A DNA stretch of 64,000 bases, taken from NCBI GenBank assembly GCA_023407175.1, contig JAEYMU010000012.1, positions 504,406 to 568,405 on the forward strand. The letters run 5' to 3'. This DNA is from Bacillota bacterium (GTDB lineage: Bacteria; Bacillota_A; Clostridia; Lachnospirales; Lachnospiraceae). The position numbers and the translations under genes are program-made. This document shows, in pieces, positions 7,654-17,581 of this stretch. Below the pieces are notes generated by a model that saw only the letters and a list, made by a program, of their open reading frames with translations, did not search any database and was not told where the DNA came from. The stretch's first letter is position 1, and each line of letters starts with the position of its first letter.

Positions 7654-9496
7654 GTGCAAACTCCCATCTACTCGTTTTATTTATGTTATTCTGATAATAA
7701 TAACTCTGCTTAGCGAAAATTTCAGCATACTCTCCTTTTTGTACAAGCAAATCTTCATGACTGCCCATTTCCTTGATTTCACCATCCATAATTAAAACAA
7801 TATTGTCACAAAAGCGTGTAGATGACAGTCTATGTGAAATAAATACTGATGTTTTATCTTCAGCAATTGTGCTGTATTTTTGATAGATTTCATTTTCAGC
7901 AATTGGATCAAGCGCAGCTGTCGGCTCATCCAAGACCAACAGTGAGGAGTCTTTATATATAGCTCTTGCGAGCATAAATTTTTGCATTTCACCCCCTGAA
8001 AAAGATACAGCATCTTCATACATATCCTTGCTCATATTGGTATCTATTCCATTTGGTAGTGTTTTAATTTTATCCCAGATACCTGCTAAGATTAAGCATT
8101 CACATATTTTATCTCTATCATATAATTTTGCGTCAACTATGCCGATATTTTCGCCAATAGTAATTGGAAGGAAGCTAGTTGATTGGAATACTGCCGATAC
8201 TTGTTTATAATATGCATTGAGCGACTTATATGGTAAAGGTTTTCCGTTTATAAGGATTTCTCCTTCAGTTGGCTCATACATTCCACATATAAGCTTAACA
8301 AGTGTTGTTTTTCCTGCTCCGTTCGGTCCTACCAAAGCAACTTTCTGCTTTTTTTCGATTCGTAAGTTTATCTGATTCAGCGTGTTATGTTTCGCACCTG
8401 GGTACTTAAAAGATAAATTTTTAAGTTCTATACAAATTCCGTCTTCAACTCGATTCTCCGGGACTTTCTGTTCATGCATATCTCTTCCTGTAATACTTAG
8501 AAAATCCCTTAAATCATTTACTAGTAGGCTTTCAACCTTTAATCGGTTGAAATAGACAACAAAATTGTTTATTGTATCAGCAACAGTGACGATGGTTGCG
8601 AAATAAAGAACAAATCGGTCTACACTGATATTTCCTGCGACAGTGTTATAAACTAAATATATATATGCAACTCCATCCCGTAAAAGAGTCAGTGCAGAAT
8701 GCGCAACGTCTATATAGAACACCTTTTTCTGCATTGTTTTGTATATTTCATAATGCTCTTTAAAAAATAGTTTGGTCAATGACTTAATCCAACTTTGCAT
8801 CCTGTATAGTCGCACTTCCTTAGCATAACTAAAATCTGTAGAAATGGTCTTAATATATTCAAGTTTACGATCAATTACTGCATTTTTATCTTTCATTTTG
8901 TGCTGATAATTTCTTGAATATTTCATGAAATGAAAATAAATCATTGCTGTAATAATAAGCAAAACGAGTAGTAACGGATGCAGTGTCGCTAGAATTCCCC
9001 CAAAAATCATAAACACTAAAAGATTTGAGAAAATTATATAGATAGTTGTTAACATACTATAACATGAGTAATTCGCACGTTCCGCTTTTTCTTTTAAAGT
9101 GGTCATTTCAGGATTTTCAAGTTGGCTGTACGACATGGACATACATGCCAACATGATTTTATTCTTTATATAATAAACATATTTTGTCTGGTATTCTGTC
9201 CAAATCTTATGCTGGAAAACCGCATCAATACAAAGATGCACGCAATTTAGTACAATTAAACTAAATACAATCAGTAAAACTATATTAAGCCGTAATTGAT
9301 TTTCCACAACATTTATAATTATAGGAGGTGTATATGTTGAAATGGCCTTGCCTAATACCTGTAAAATGATTAGTATCATGATAATAATCACATAATGCTT
9401 TTTAAAACTCCAAACTTCTTTAAAGGAATAAACTAAATTTGATGCTAGATTTGATGTTACTTTGTTATAGTTTAGCACTTTTATTTTCCCTTTCAT
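7628..9496 (-). CDS. ABC exporter half-transporter (TMD-NBD), subunit 1
   Basis: The 622-residue half-transporter has a hydrophobic first half with several membrane helices and a C-terminal ATPase: Walker A GPNGAGKTT, signature FSGGEMQK, Walker B LLVLDEPTAALD and SHRLSS. All catalytic residues look intact in both subunits, unlike heterodimers with one degenerate site. The ribosome-binding site before ATG at 9496 is weak; a GTG 15 codons or fewer downstream with AAAGGG before it is a possible alternative. It is the first gene of the minus-strand cluster, so its promoter should lie in the AT-rich gap to the right. Likely substrate is the cluster product. Confidence 0.87.
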   Translation of the reverse strand: MKGKIKVLNYNKVTSNLASNLVYSFKEVWSFKKHYVIIIMILIILQVLGKAISTYTPPIIINVVENQLRLNIVLLIVFSLIVLNCVHLCIDAVFQHKIWTEYQTKYVYYIKNKIMLACMSMSYSQLENPEMTTLKEKAERANYSCYSMLTTIYIIFSNLLVFMIFGGILATLHPLLLVLLIITAMIYFHFMKYSRNYQHKMKDKNAVIDRKLEYIKTISTDFSYAKEVRLYRMQSWIKSLTKLFFKEHYEIYKTMQKKVFYIDVAHSALTLLRDGVAYIYLVYNTVAGNISVDRFVLYFATIVTVADTINNFVVYFNRLKVESLLVNDLRDFLSITGRDMHEQKVPENRVEDGICIELKNLSFKYPGAKHNTLNQINLRIEKKQKVALVGPNGAGKTTLVKLICGMYEPTEGEILINGKPLPYKSLNAYYKQVSAVFQSTSFLPITIGENIGIVDAKLYDRDKICECLILAGIWDKIKTLPNGIDTNMSKDMYEDAVSFSGGEMQKFMLARAIYKDSSLLVLDEPTAALDPIAENEIYQKYSTIAEDKTSVFISHRLSSTRFCDNIVLIMDGEIKEMGSHEDLLVQKGEYAEIFAKQSYYYQNNINKTSRWEFAHAEEIINE

Positions 9497-11011
9497 ACGA
9501 ATATAAATTTATTCAAATCAGTCTATTTTTTACTTAACACCCACTCTAAATACCATAAATGCATTATTGTTTAAAGGATGATTAGGCATGGTCTGTAGCA
9601 TGTTCCACAATGAATTTGTTTATAGGTGATTCGAGAAAGTTGATTTATAAAAATGACTACACTTTTTTGTTTGATACATACTGAATCAATAGGCATGTGG
9701 AATGTATTATAAATTCAAATTTATGATATAACCACATTTTTTTAAGTAGAAAATAAATGTTGCACTAAAACGCACCTGCATAGAACTGCGAATTGATAAA
9801 TCATTAGTGATAAAGTAATTGGACAACAAATAATAATTATCGTTTTATATTAACCCATCCATTATTTATCCTCTTTTTTAATATTCCACGATATTTTTGC
9901 TCTAGTAAGTTTATTACTCTTCTATCCCAAAAAGATTATACTCTGCTGACAAACTATGGCATTAATAATCCTAATCATTTTTGATTTTTACTGTTATATA
10001 ATCAAAATCCAAAAAATAGCATAACACAAACAACATAATTAGTTAAAAACATCCACAAATAGGATACAAAAAATGCTTCAAATATAATGCATAATTTTAT
10101 TAAAACGCACTATTATGTCATGTATTATTATTCATTTGCAATTATTTTTACCATTTTATTCCTTCTTATTCCATATTATAATACATAAAATATAATTTGT
10201 AAACATTTATTTCTATTTTTTTCATATTAATTCATATTACTATTTATGCATTTTATTTACTTTATGCACCAATAAAATTTTATTAGATCCAAATAATTGT
10301 AAAATTAAATTGCAACTATGCACGATTAAGTTTTATTTTGCATTAATTAATTCCACCATCTTTTCTGATATCGGAATACACAACATTCACAATAGCCACT
10401 AATTTTTTTATTAATACAGTCGAGTAAACAATATGTATTTTATTGACATTTTTGTAATATCGTGTTATTTTATAGCTATAAAATATACAGAAACCATGTT
10501 TCTGAAAAGCTGAAACAGTCTTCACATAATGTAAGCCATTACTTTTGTAAACTACTAAACATTTTTATCAGATAAATCGTCAAGGCTTTACTGTTGTTGC
10601 GGTACATAGCAGTTAATGATTATTTTTTTGATAACAAAGTATAGTAAATTAAGCAGAAATTAATTTCAAAAGCAGTTTTCTTAGTCTGGATAGTAATCAT
10701 TACCTTATATTATCTTCTTATAGATTTTGAAAATATAGAATGGGGAAAAAGAGCATATTATAAATAGTCAGTTTAACATTGTACAAATACTATGAACATA
10801 TACGATTCGTAAGCGCGAGACTGCGAAACATAATGCGTATATTATAACGGCTGTAATAAAAAAGTGTGTTATATTTATAAACAAAATGTAACTAAAATTA
10901 TATTGTTCTATCCAGCCGAGGGATGTAAAAATTGCTTTATTAATATTTTTTATACAATATAATCCTATATTAATATTAAAATATTGTTTTAGGAGGAAAG
11001 ATAGCTCTCTT
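9497..11011. other. 1.5 kb AT-rich gap between divergent operons
   Basis: This gap separates the minus-strand transporter-first operon from the plus-strand hydrolase gene. It is extremely AT-rich, with many homopolymer runs. No frame with a ribosome-binding site was found. It must contain promoters for both directions; near the right end TTGCTT (about 10934) and TATAAT-like bases (about 10954-10959) are present, but the spacing is poor, so I do not call a promoter. A 60-codon minus frame at 10343-10525 has a faint ParE-toxin-like tail and is not called. Confidence 0.5.
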
Positions 11012-13615
11012 TTGAAAGCGAGTCATAATAATAAGATGGAGATAATAAAAAATAAATATTTTGGTGAAAACATTTATATTTCAGAATACTCTTGTGCTTT
11101 TTCAGGTAATACGTCTTTTTGTTTATTTGAGGATAAGTGTTCGATTTCAATGAAAAAGAATAATGTAACGAATCTTAAGGTTAATAAAGAGAATGAGAGA
11201 TTAGATATTAGCAGTTTATTAACTAATATGAATCATGAGGGTGTTCTTTTTCTTTTATTTGATATAGAAACTGATAAGAGTAGCCGAGTGATTTTAAATA
11301 CATTAATGCCTGTGAAAAGTAAAGTTTTTGTAAATGATGCTTTATTAACGATATTAGGAATAGACACTCTTAACTATAATAAATATAGAAAGACAAATGA
11401 TGTTTGTTTTGTTCTTAATAACGGTACTAATCATTTTATCGTTGAAATACTAAACCCGGAGCCTCAAGTATGGATTAATATACTATTAATGAATTATGAG
11501 CATGAGATTAGTGAAAAATATAATTCACTAAGTCAGATAGGTAGTTATTCAAATTACATGGATATAAACTATGTTTGCGAGCAAGTATTTTTTTATAATT
11601 CATCTGAATATTGTTTTATGGTAATGGATAATAATGATTCTTTTATTAATGAATATGAGGTTTATATTTATGATCAATTTGGAGAATTTAAATTAAGCTT
11701 TAAAAGCATTTTCAGAAAGAAAGAAAGAATTGATTTATTGGAGTTATCTAAAGATAATAACAGTTTCTTTATAAATTACCATATCATAATTAAGATAATA
11801 AAAAAAGGGGGAGATTATTTTATCAGAAGCTTTTTAATTGTGTTACAAAATCCGGAAGATATAATACAGTATATTCAAAACATTGGAAATGAATATTTAC
11901 ATAGGCAGATAGATACATATACGGCTAACAGCATTGAATCCACGTTAAATGATATAATATATGCTTATAAGAACTACGGTGATATGGCGGCTTATATTAA
12001 TAGCTATAATTTATATTATACAGTGCTTGTAAAAGATGCTGGCCATAAATTACTATTTGATGAAATACGAGAAAAATGTGAAAATCTTCATGGAAATAAT
12101 AAAGTAAAAGCTGCTACCATATCAAGTATAGAATATTGTTCTGAAATCGACCTTTGTAAGGAGCGTATACTTATACGGTTACCTCATAATTACGATATTA
12201 AACAAAAATATCCGATTATTTTAAATCTTGCAATAGGCAGATACAGCTGGGATGCGTATAAATTAGAAAATTCAGATATAATAAATTGTTTTATATATGC
12301 AGACATATCTATAAGAGGACAAACATTAGGTGGCTATATGGGTGAGGCTAATTTTTTTGAATCTTTAAGCAAAATAGAGGAGAAATATTCAATTGATAAA
12401 AATCGTATTTATTTACAAGGAGCATCAAATGGGGGCTATGCTACATGGCGTTTACTAGGAAAATTTCCACATATATTCGCTGCGGGATATCCATTAGCAG
12501 CAGTTCCTCCAATTAATGATATTAATAATATGATTAATATTCCTATCATAACATTAATTTCTGATATAGATAGCGCTTGGTTGGGAAAGGACATATTATT
12601 ATATGATGAAATGTTCTCTAAAAACATGGAATATAAGCAGATTGATGTTAAAGGTATATACCATAGTCAATTAATTAATTATATAGTAAATCGAAAAGTT
12701 TTAAAATTCTATTTTAATAAGAGTCTTTATATTTTTCCCAAAAAAATAATTTATAGAACAAATAGCAATCGATATAGAAAAGCTTATTGGATCGAACTGC
12801 ATGAACTATGTTTTGGTTCAAGAGAAGCTGTGATAAATGCAGAGTTTCGTGGTTCATGTATTGATATAACAATTATAAATTCGGAGGGAGTAGACATAAT
12901 TATACCACCTCAGATTAATAAAAATAATTTTATTATTAATATTAACAACGAAAGTTTTATTTTTAATGATTTTTATTTATCTGAACTTCATTTTAGATTA
13001 AATCATAGTTCGGAAAAGTATATATGGAGCGACAACTTAAACAATAATCATCGTCCTAAATCGAGGAAAGGATATGGTTTATTAGACATATACTTTGATA
13101 AACTGAGAATTATTATACCTAATAGTTGTAACCAATTAGTACAACAAATTGCTGAAAATTTAGCTCATCCTCATAGTAATGCTAACGATGGAGAAATTGC
13201 TGTATCATATCCTATACTTATTTATTGTGATGTAGAATTAGAGGTATGGAATAATAATAGTATTATATGTATATGCTGCAATGACTATTTATCGAACAAT
13301 TTAAAACCAGATCATAATCAGTTCATTAATGCTTTAAAAGAGGGATTTACATATATGGGGAATATGTATTATGGTGATTACATAGTTATGCAAATAGTGC
13401 CTAATCCTGTTAATGAAGATTACTCAATACTTTACATAGATTTTAACAATCCCGATTATATTAAAAAGATTCTATTTTTAAGAAGGATGATTATTTCAGG
13501 TGAGCTTACTGGACATCATCCATATTTGAATAATGAAGCACTAGTATTATTGAATGGTTCATATTTTTCTATATACGAATGGGGTGAGGGGTTAAAACAT
13601 ATACATAATATATAA
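11012..13615 (+). CDS. Large alpha/beta-hydrolase of prolyl-oligopeptidase/esterase type
   Basis: This 867-residue protein has a central alpha/beta-hydrolase domain (about residues 385-565) with nucleophile motif QGASNGGYATW (Ser472), acid candidates in SDIDSAW (Asp518 or Asp520) and His551 in GIYHSQ. About 380 N-terminal and 300 C-terminal residues match no family I recognise and appear beta-rich. There is no signal peptide, so it is probably cytoplasmic. The start is TTG at 11012 with AGGAGG 15 bases upstream; the first ATG (11036) is too far. It is the most AT-rich gene in the window and diverges from the peptide cluster. It could be the leader peptidase or an esterase acting on the product. 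The catalytic domain is clear; the role is inference. Confidence 0.75.
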   Translation: MKASHNNKMEIIKNKYFGENIYISEYSCAFSGNTSFCLFEDKCSISMKKNNVTNLKVNKENERLDISSLLTNMNHEGVLFLLFDIETDKSSRVILNTLMPVKSKVFVNDALLTILGIDTLNYNKYRKTNDVCFVLNNGTNHFIVEILNPEPQVWINILLMNYEHEISEKYNSLSQIGSYSNYMDINYVCEQVFFYNSSEYCFMVMDNNDSFINEYEVYIYDQFGEFKLSFKSIFRKKERIDLLELSKDNNSFFINYHIIIKIIKKGGDYFIRSFLIVLQNPEDIIQYIQNIGNEYLHRQIDTYTANSIESTLNDIIYAYKNYGDMAAYINSYNLYYTVLVKDAGHKLLFDEIREKCENLHGNNKVKAATISSIEYCSEIDLCKERILIRLPHNYDIKQKYPIILNLAIGRYSWDAYKLENSDIINCFIYADISIRGQTLGGYMGEANFFESLSKIEEKYSIDKNRIYLQGASNGGYATWRLLGKFPHIFAAGYPLAAVPPINDINNMINIPIITLISDIDSAWLGKDILLYDEMFSKNMEYKQIDVKGIYHSQLINYIVNRKVLKFYFNKSLYIFPKKIIYRTNSNRYRKAYWIELHELCFGSREAVINAEFRGSCIDITIINSEGVDIIIPPQINKNNFIININNESFIFNDFYLSELHFRLNHSSEKYIWSDNLNNNHRPKSRKGYGLLDIYFDKLRIIIPNSCNQLVQQIAENLAHPHSNANDGEIAVSYPILIYCDVELEVWNNNSIICICCNDYLSNNLKPDHNQFINALKEGFTYMGNMYYGDYIVMQIVPNPVNEDYSILYIDFNNPDYIKKILFLRRMIISGELTGHHPYLNNEALVLLNGSYFSIYEWGEGLKHIHNI

Positions 13616-14288
13616 TATTGAAGTAGTTGTAAAAATGAAAATGTTATGGCTTTTGTTTTGTAGTCAAAGAATATTACTGATTAGGGATTAGCACATAATA
13701 GGTTCTTTTCAGACATTGTTGATTATAACGTGATACCGTGATTTAATATAGATGAAGATTATAAATGGTTTTTATATAGTAAATTAATAAATCATTATCT
13801 TTGGACAAGGAACGAACAAGGTTGGGTATTACCCAGAAAGGTTACTAATTGATCAGATATAAAGAACCAAAGGCCTACAGTAGTTACTGTCAATATTAAT
13901 GTGTTTGAAACCATTATTCCGGCGATATGGAAATCAGAACTTCCGATAAGGTGGGGAATCATCTTAACCCTTTTAATTACCTCTAATCATGCAATAGCAA
14001 ATTGTCTATACCTTTTCACATTTGTGGTGTGTAGTAGTGATAATATTGTTATTGTATGATATATTCTTTATAGCAGATTAAGTTATTAAATTTCTTGGCT
14101 TTCAATGATTAGGCAGGCGATGGATTTACTACCAGAATATTCATACAAGCTACCTGAAATAAGGTTTATCTGGTCCCAAGCTTGGACGACCAAGCTAAAC
14201 AGCATAAGCAAATAAGAGGATAGAATATCAGGAGAATATGGATAGGATCAAAGTTGAAAGAACTTGGGCTTAAGTATACGGAGTGGGC
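13616..14288. other. Gene-poor stretch left of the IS remnant
   Basis: Between the hydrolase stop and the IS256-type end there is no intact gene. It holds a probable gene remnant (13742-14059, listed separately) and short open segments without starts. The first 600 bases share the low GC of the left island. No tRNA or attachment site was recognised. Confidence 0.45.
13742..14059 (+). pseudogene. Possible decayed gene fragment
   Basis: One reading frame stays open over about 105 codons except for a single TGA at 13850-13852. It has no start codon. The first part reads DYKWFLYSKLINHYLWT and RNEQGWVLPRKVTN, which looks protein-like; the second contains a hydrophobic segment WGIILTLLIT. I do not recognise the family. 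The call rests only on composition and frame persistence and could be chance in AT-rich DNA. Confidence 0.2.
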
Positions 14289-14349
14289 GAGACCGTTTCA
14301 AAGTCTGTGTAAACACAAAAAACTGATATAAAATCTTAATAGTTACTTA

Positions 14350-14382
14350 TGGGCAAGGCCATTTTTCAGTGGTTCTTGCCCA
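14350..14382 (-). terminator. Stem-loop after transposase
   Basis: TGGGCAAG (14350-14357) pairs with CTTGCCCA (14375-14382), with further inner pairing GGCCA/TGG. It lies about 70 bases beyond the transposase stop inside the IS end. The T-run is weak. Confidence 0.45.
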
Positions 14383-14453
14383 CGTTTGTATTATAAAACT
14401 GTTTTTGGGATTGTCAAGTAAAACTCCCCTACGGCAGTCCTAAACACCGTGTT

Positions 14454-15490
14454 TTAAGATAATCGTTCTTCAAAAAACATTTCAAGCTGAGAGTGAATCT
14501 GTCCCCAGTCCTGGCGGGGCCCAGTCCATTTCTTAGTGATATCCATGGTTGCTAGATACAGCATTTTTAGTAAGCTATCGTCTGTCGGAAATACGGTTTT
14601 GCTTTTTGTGACTTTACGCAGCTGCCGGTTAAATCCTTCGATGGCATTGGTTGTATAAATAAGCCTGCGGACTGCTTCGGGGTATTTAAAGTAGGTGGAG
14701 AGGTTCGCCCAGTCATCTCTCCAGGACTTTGCTATTTTAGGATATCTTCCTCTCCATTTTTCATCAAACAAATCCAGTTCACTCAATGCGATATCTTCCG
14801 TAGGCGCTGCATACACCCTCTTTAAGTCAGCCATGAGTGGCTTGATATCCTTATAAGATACGAACTTCGTCGTATTTCGGATCTGGTGGATAAAACACTG
14901 CTGAATCTCTGTTTCCGGGAAGATTGCCTCAATTGCCTGAGGGAACCCGCTCAGACCGTCTACACATGCAATCAGGATATCCCTTAATCCCCGGTTCTTT
15001 AAACCATTCATGATGGACAGCCAGAACTTCGCACTTTCGTTTTCACCGATGTACATCCCGAGGACATCCTTTCGTCCGCCCATATCAATGCCTCTGGCGA
15101 TATAAACAGCCTTTTTTGCAATCCGGCCTTCGCTTCTGGCATGAAAATGTATGGCATCCATGAATACTACAGCATAAATCTCTTCCAGAGGCCGTTCCTG
15201 CCATTCTTTCACGACAGGAAGTATTTTATCCGTGATCTGACTGATTGTACTGTCAGAAATATCAATACCGTAAAGCTCCTGCATGTGGCTTTCGATATCA
15301 CCGGTCGTCATGCCTCTAGCTATGCGTAGCATAGGTTGCATACCATGGAAAGAATTTTTTCTTCCATGTCCTAAGTTAAGGTATTCTGATATTTCTTTAC
15401 AACCTTAGGCTCAAACTCCCCATTACGGTCACGGGGAACATCCAGTTCCATGTCAATATAATCCAATGTCACAAAAGGGCCTGTGTATTC
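14454..15490 (-). pseudogene. IS256-family transposase, broken
   Basis: The intact C-terminal 295 codons (to ATG at 15341) carry the mutator-type DDE pattern: VVFMDAIHFHAR (first Asp), ACVDGLSGFPQAIEA (second Asp), IQQCFIHQIRN and TTNAIEGFNRQLRK (Glu). Upstream, in a different frame, come MELDVPRDRNGEFEP and KVVKKYQN, which are the N-terminal IS256 signature, then an in-frame TAG and a shift near MEEKILSM. Normal family proteins are about 400 residues, so roughly the first 65 residues are absent. The downstream frame could still be translated but should not make a working enzyme. Confidence 0.85.
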
Positions 15491-15650
15491 TCTTTTTTCT
15501 CTTTGCGTCCAGATTGGTGCAAATCTTTATACTCATGTCTCTGCTATACGCACCATTCAACAGATTTTCAAACAGTATAATAATATCCTCATTCATTGCA
15601 GCGGCATTTATTAAATCATAACCATCATTCACAAAAAACACATAACAAAA

Positions 15651-15692
15651 AATGCTCCAAGCCTTGAACCTTCTTTTCTGCTTAGGAGCATT
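15651..15692 (-). terminator. Intrinsic terminator of subtilase gene
   Basis: AATGCTCC (15651-15658) pairs with GGAGCATT (15685-15692). In the minus-strand direction the stem is followed by a TTTTTTG run. It lies about 80 bases past the subtilase stop. Confidence 0.7.
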
Positions 15693-15771
15693 CTTTTAAA
15701 TTTGTATTGTGATAATCGTTCTGCCTAGATTTTTAATAAGTCGCCAATTATCTATTCATCTCTCATTTCAT

Positions 15772-17508
15772 TCACATAATATTACTCATCGTATTTGCCA
15801 AACACAAGGCCCCAAACCCAAGCGTCCGGTTCGGATATACGCTTTCTATCCTAAGCTGTCTTGCTCCATTAATCAGGAAAGCCTTCAGCTTTTCCCCATA
15901 TAAAAACGGATCATTCCCCTTCACAATCCCCCACTCCATTAAGAGTGCTGCACTCCCGGTTACAAAGGGAGTTGCCATGGAGGTGCCCGAACGCACGGCA
16001 TAACCGCCTCCGGGTGCGCAGGAATTGATATCCACACCGGGTGCTACCAGGTCCGGTTTTATCATCATATTTCTGGTAAAGCCCCTGCCGGAAAATGAAG
16101 CATAGCTATCTGTATAGGCATTATAAGCTCCCACAGAGACGGCTCTGTAGGCTGTTGATGGTATGGTCAGGGTGGTAAATTCCGAAGGCATCAAAAACCG
16201 TGTTTCGGGACTTTTTACGCCTCCTGCCGGAAGCCACATATCATAATTTCCTATTATAATTCTTCTTGGAACCATCTCAAACCGCCACACCCCGGAATTT
16301 ACATATTGACTTACGGGGATAAATTCAACATAAATCTCCTGCTGGGAATTAAATGGTGTCGGTTCCCCATAAAACAAAAATATTTCCGTCTGCCCGACGC
16401 GAAACTGCTGGGTACCAAGGATCGTTGGTATGGGCCCGATTCGCGTTCCATTCGGGGGAATGATGGTAAGATCGAAATGATCGAAATAATTCTTCCATAT
16501 CTGCAGATTAAAGGAGAATTCATATTCACTTACCGTAACCTCCACCGCTGTATTGGTACCCATCTGAAGAACTCCCTGTGCATGGTTTCCCGTAGCACCC
16601 TCATTCCCGGTACCGATTATGATACTATTCTTCCAGGTATTTGCCGCATCATTAACATAGCTTTCCAGAAGAGAGGCTCCCGTATGAGAGCCATAATTGT
16701 TGCCAAAGCTGACATTGATGGCCACCGGCCTGCCAAGAGCGATGGCCTGGCGAATTGCAAAGTCAATTCCCTCCATTAACTGGCTTGTTCTTGGAAAGGA
16801 ATCTCCCACAGAGGTTCCCAGCTTTATAATAAGAAGTTCACTTTGTGAGGCTACCCCCCGGTATAATCCCCGACTTGCCCTTCCGTTTCCTGCCGCAATA
16901 CCGGTCACATGGGTACCATGGCCGGACAAATCACTGCTCGGAACGATTTCCAATCGCTCCGGCATCGGAGTATTTAACGCCTGGTTAATCTGTTCCCTGG
17001 TATACAGTGTTCCGGTATCATAGCCCGGAGGAGGAGTTCCGTTGATTGTCTGATCCCAGAGGGCAATAATTCGTGTTGTACCGTCCTCATTGCGAAAGTC
17101 AGGATGGGAATAATCAATTCCGGAATCAATGACTGCGACAATTACACCCTGCCCAAACAAGCCGTTGCTGCCTGTCTGTACCGGATTGATGCAGGAGGCT
17201 GTTCTGCCCTGGTTTACTTCATAGAAGAGACGCTTTGGCATTTCAATATATTCAATTTCCTTATAATCGGAGAGGCGTTCTATCTCATCCTCGGGGACCG
17301 TAAGAATGGCATAATCATTTAACAGCTCCACCGCAGATATCCCCAACTCATTGCGCACCCGGTCGAGGCTTCCGGTATATTTAACAATCAACTCCCACAA
17401 TCTTGTCTGGGGGGTAAAGCCCACATCAAGACTTGCGGTCCTTTCTCTGACAGTCTCCGGTACCTCCAACGACAGGTTTAACTGGTTATCAACTTTACCG
17501 CTTTGCAT
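15772..17508 (-). CDS. S8 subtilisin-like protease, Csp-like
   Basis: The 578-residue serine protease has the S8 triad in order: Asp128 in VIDSGIDYSHPDF, His197 in GHGTHVTG and Ser510 in GTSMATP, with oxyanion Asn302 in GTGNEG. About 100 N-terminal residues form a prodomain-like region, and a jelly-roll-like insertion of roughly 120 residues (about 320-450) lies between the Asn and Ser blocks. This layout is that of the clostridial CspA/B/C group, which includes spore-germination proteases. There is no signal peptide. All three catalytic residues are kept, so it should be active. The gene follows the ferredoxin-ASKHA gene by 73 bases and ends at a terminator. A true germination role is not shown; many clostridia carry several such paralogues. 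Confidence 0.9.
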   Translation of the reverse strand: MQSGKVDNQLNLSLEVPETVRERTASLDVGFTPQTRLWELIVKYTGSLDRVRNELGISAVELLNDYAILTVPEDEIERLSDYKEIEYIEMPKRLFYEVNQGRTASCINPVQTGSNGLFGQGVIVAVIDSGIDYSHPDFRNEDGTTRIIALWDQTINGTPPPGYDTGTLYTREQINQALNTPMPERLEIVPSSDLSGHGTHVTGIAAGNGRASRGLYRGVASQSELLIIKLGTSVGDSFPRTSQLMEGIDFAIRQAIALGRPVAINVSFGNNYGSHTGASLLESYVNDAANTWKNSIIIGTGNEGATGNHAQGVLQMGTNTAVEVTVSEYEFSFNLQIWKNYFDHFDLTIIPPNGTRIGPIPTILGTQQFRVGQTEIFLFYGEPTPFNSQQEIYVEFIPVSQYVNSGVWRFEMVPRRIIIGNYDMWLPAGGVKSPETRFLMPSEFTTLTIPSTAYRAVSVGAYNAYTDSYASFSGRGFTRNMMIKPDLVAPGVDINSCAPGGGYAVRSGTSMATPFVTGSAALLMEWGIVKGNDPFLYGEKLKAFLINGARQLRIESVYPNRTLGFGALCLANTMSNIM

Positions 17509-17581
17509 AGCATCATCCCTTAGAGATGTCTGGTTATTAAATTATATGCAAGCGGGCGAAACATTGCATCCAATTATTTGC

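Larger units (their letters stand above)
14289..15490 (-). mobile_element. Degenerate IS256-family insertion sequence
   Basis: A mutator-type transposase remnant (14454-15490) is followed on its 3' side by GAGACCGTTTCAAAGTCTG and GTGTAAACAC (14289-14316), which resembles an IS256-family terminal inverted repeat. The expected matching end beyond the transposase 5' side was not found, and the N-terminal coding part is missing, so the element is truncated and probably immobile. It sits at the change from the low-GC island to higher-GC DNA. Confidence 0.7.

Noticed and set aside
5773..9496. Bacteriocin exporter with built-in leader peptidase
   Set aside because: Neither half-transporter has an N-terminal C39 peptidase domain.
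10343..10525. 60-codon minus frame with a faint ParE/RelE-like C-terminal stretch
   Set aside because: No ribosome-binding site, no antitoxin partner and only weak resemblance in very AT-rich DNA.
14101..14280. Possible tRNA or attachment site near the IS end
   Set aside because: No cloverleaf, anticodon arm or CCA-like end could be assembled from the sequence.
15453..15641. 62-codon minus frame upstream of the transposase remnant
   Set aside because: Overlaps the IS256 N-terminal remnant in another frame, no start signal, no family.
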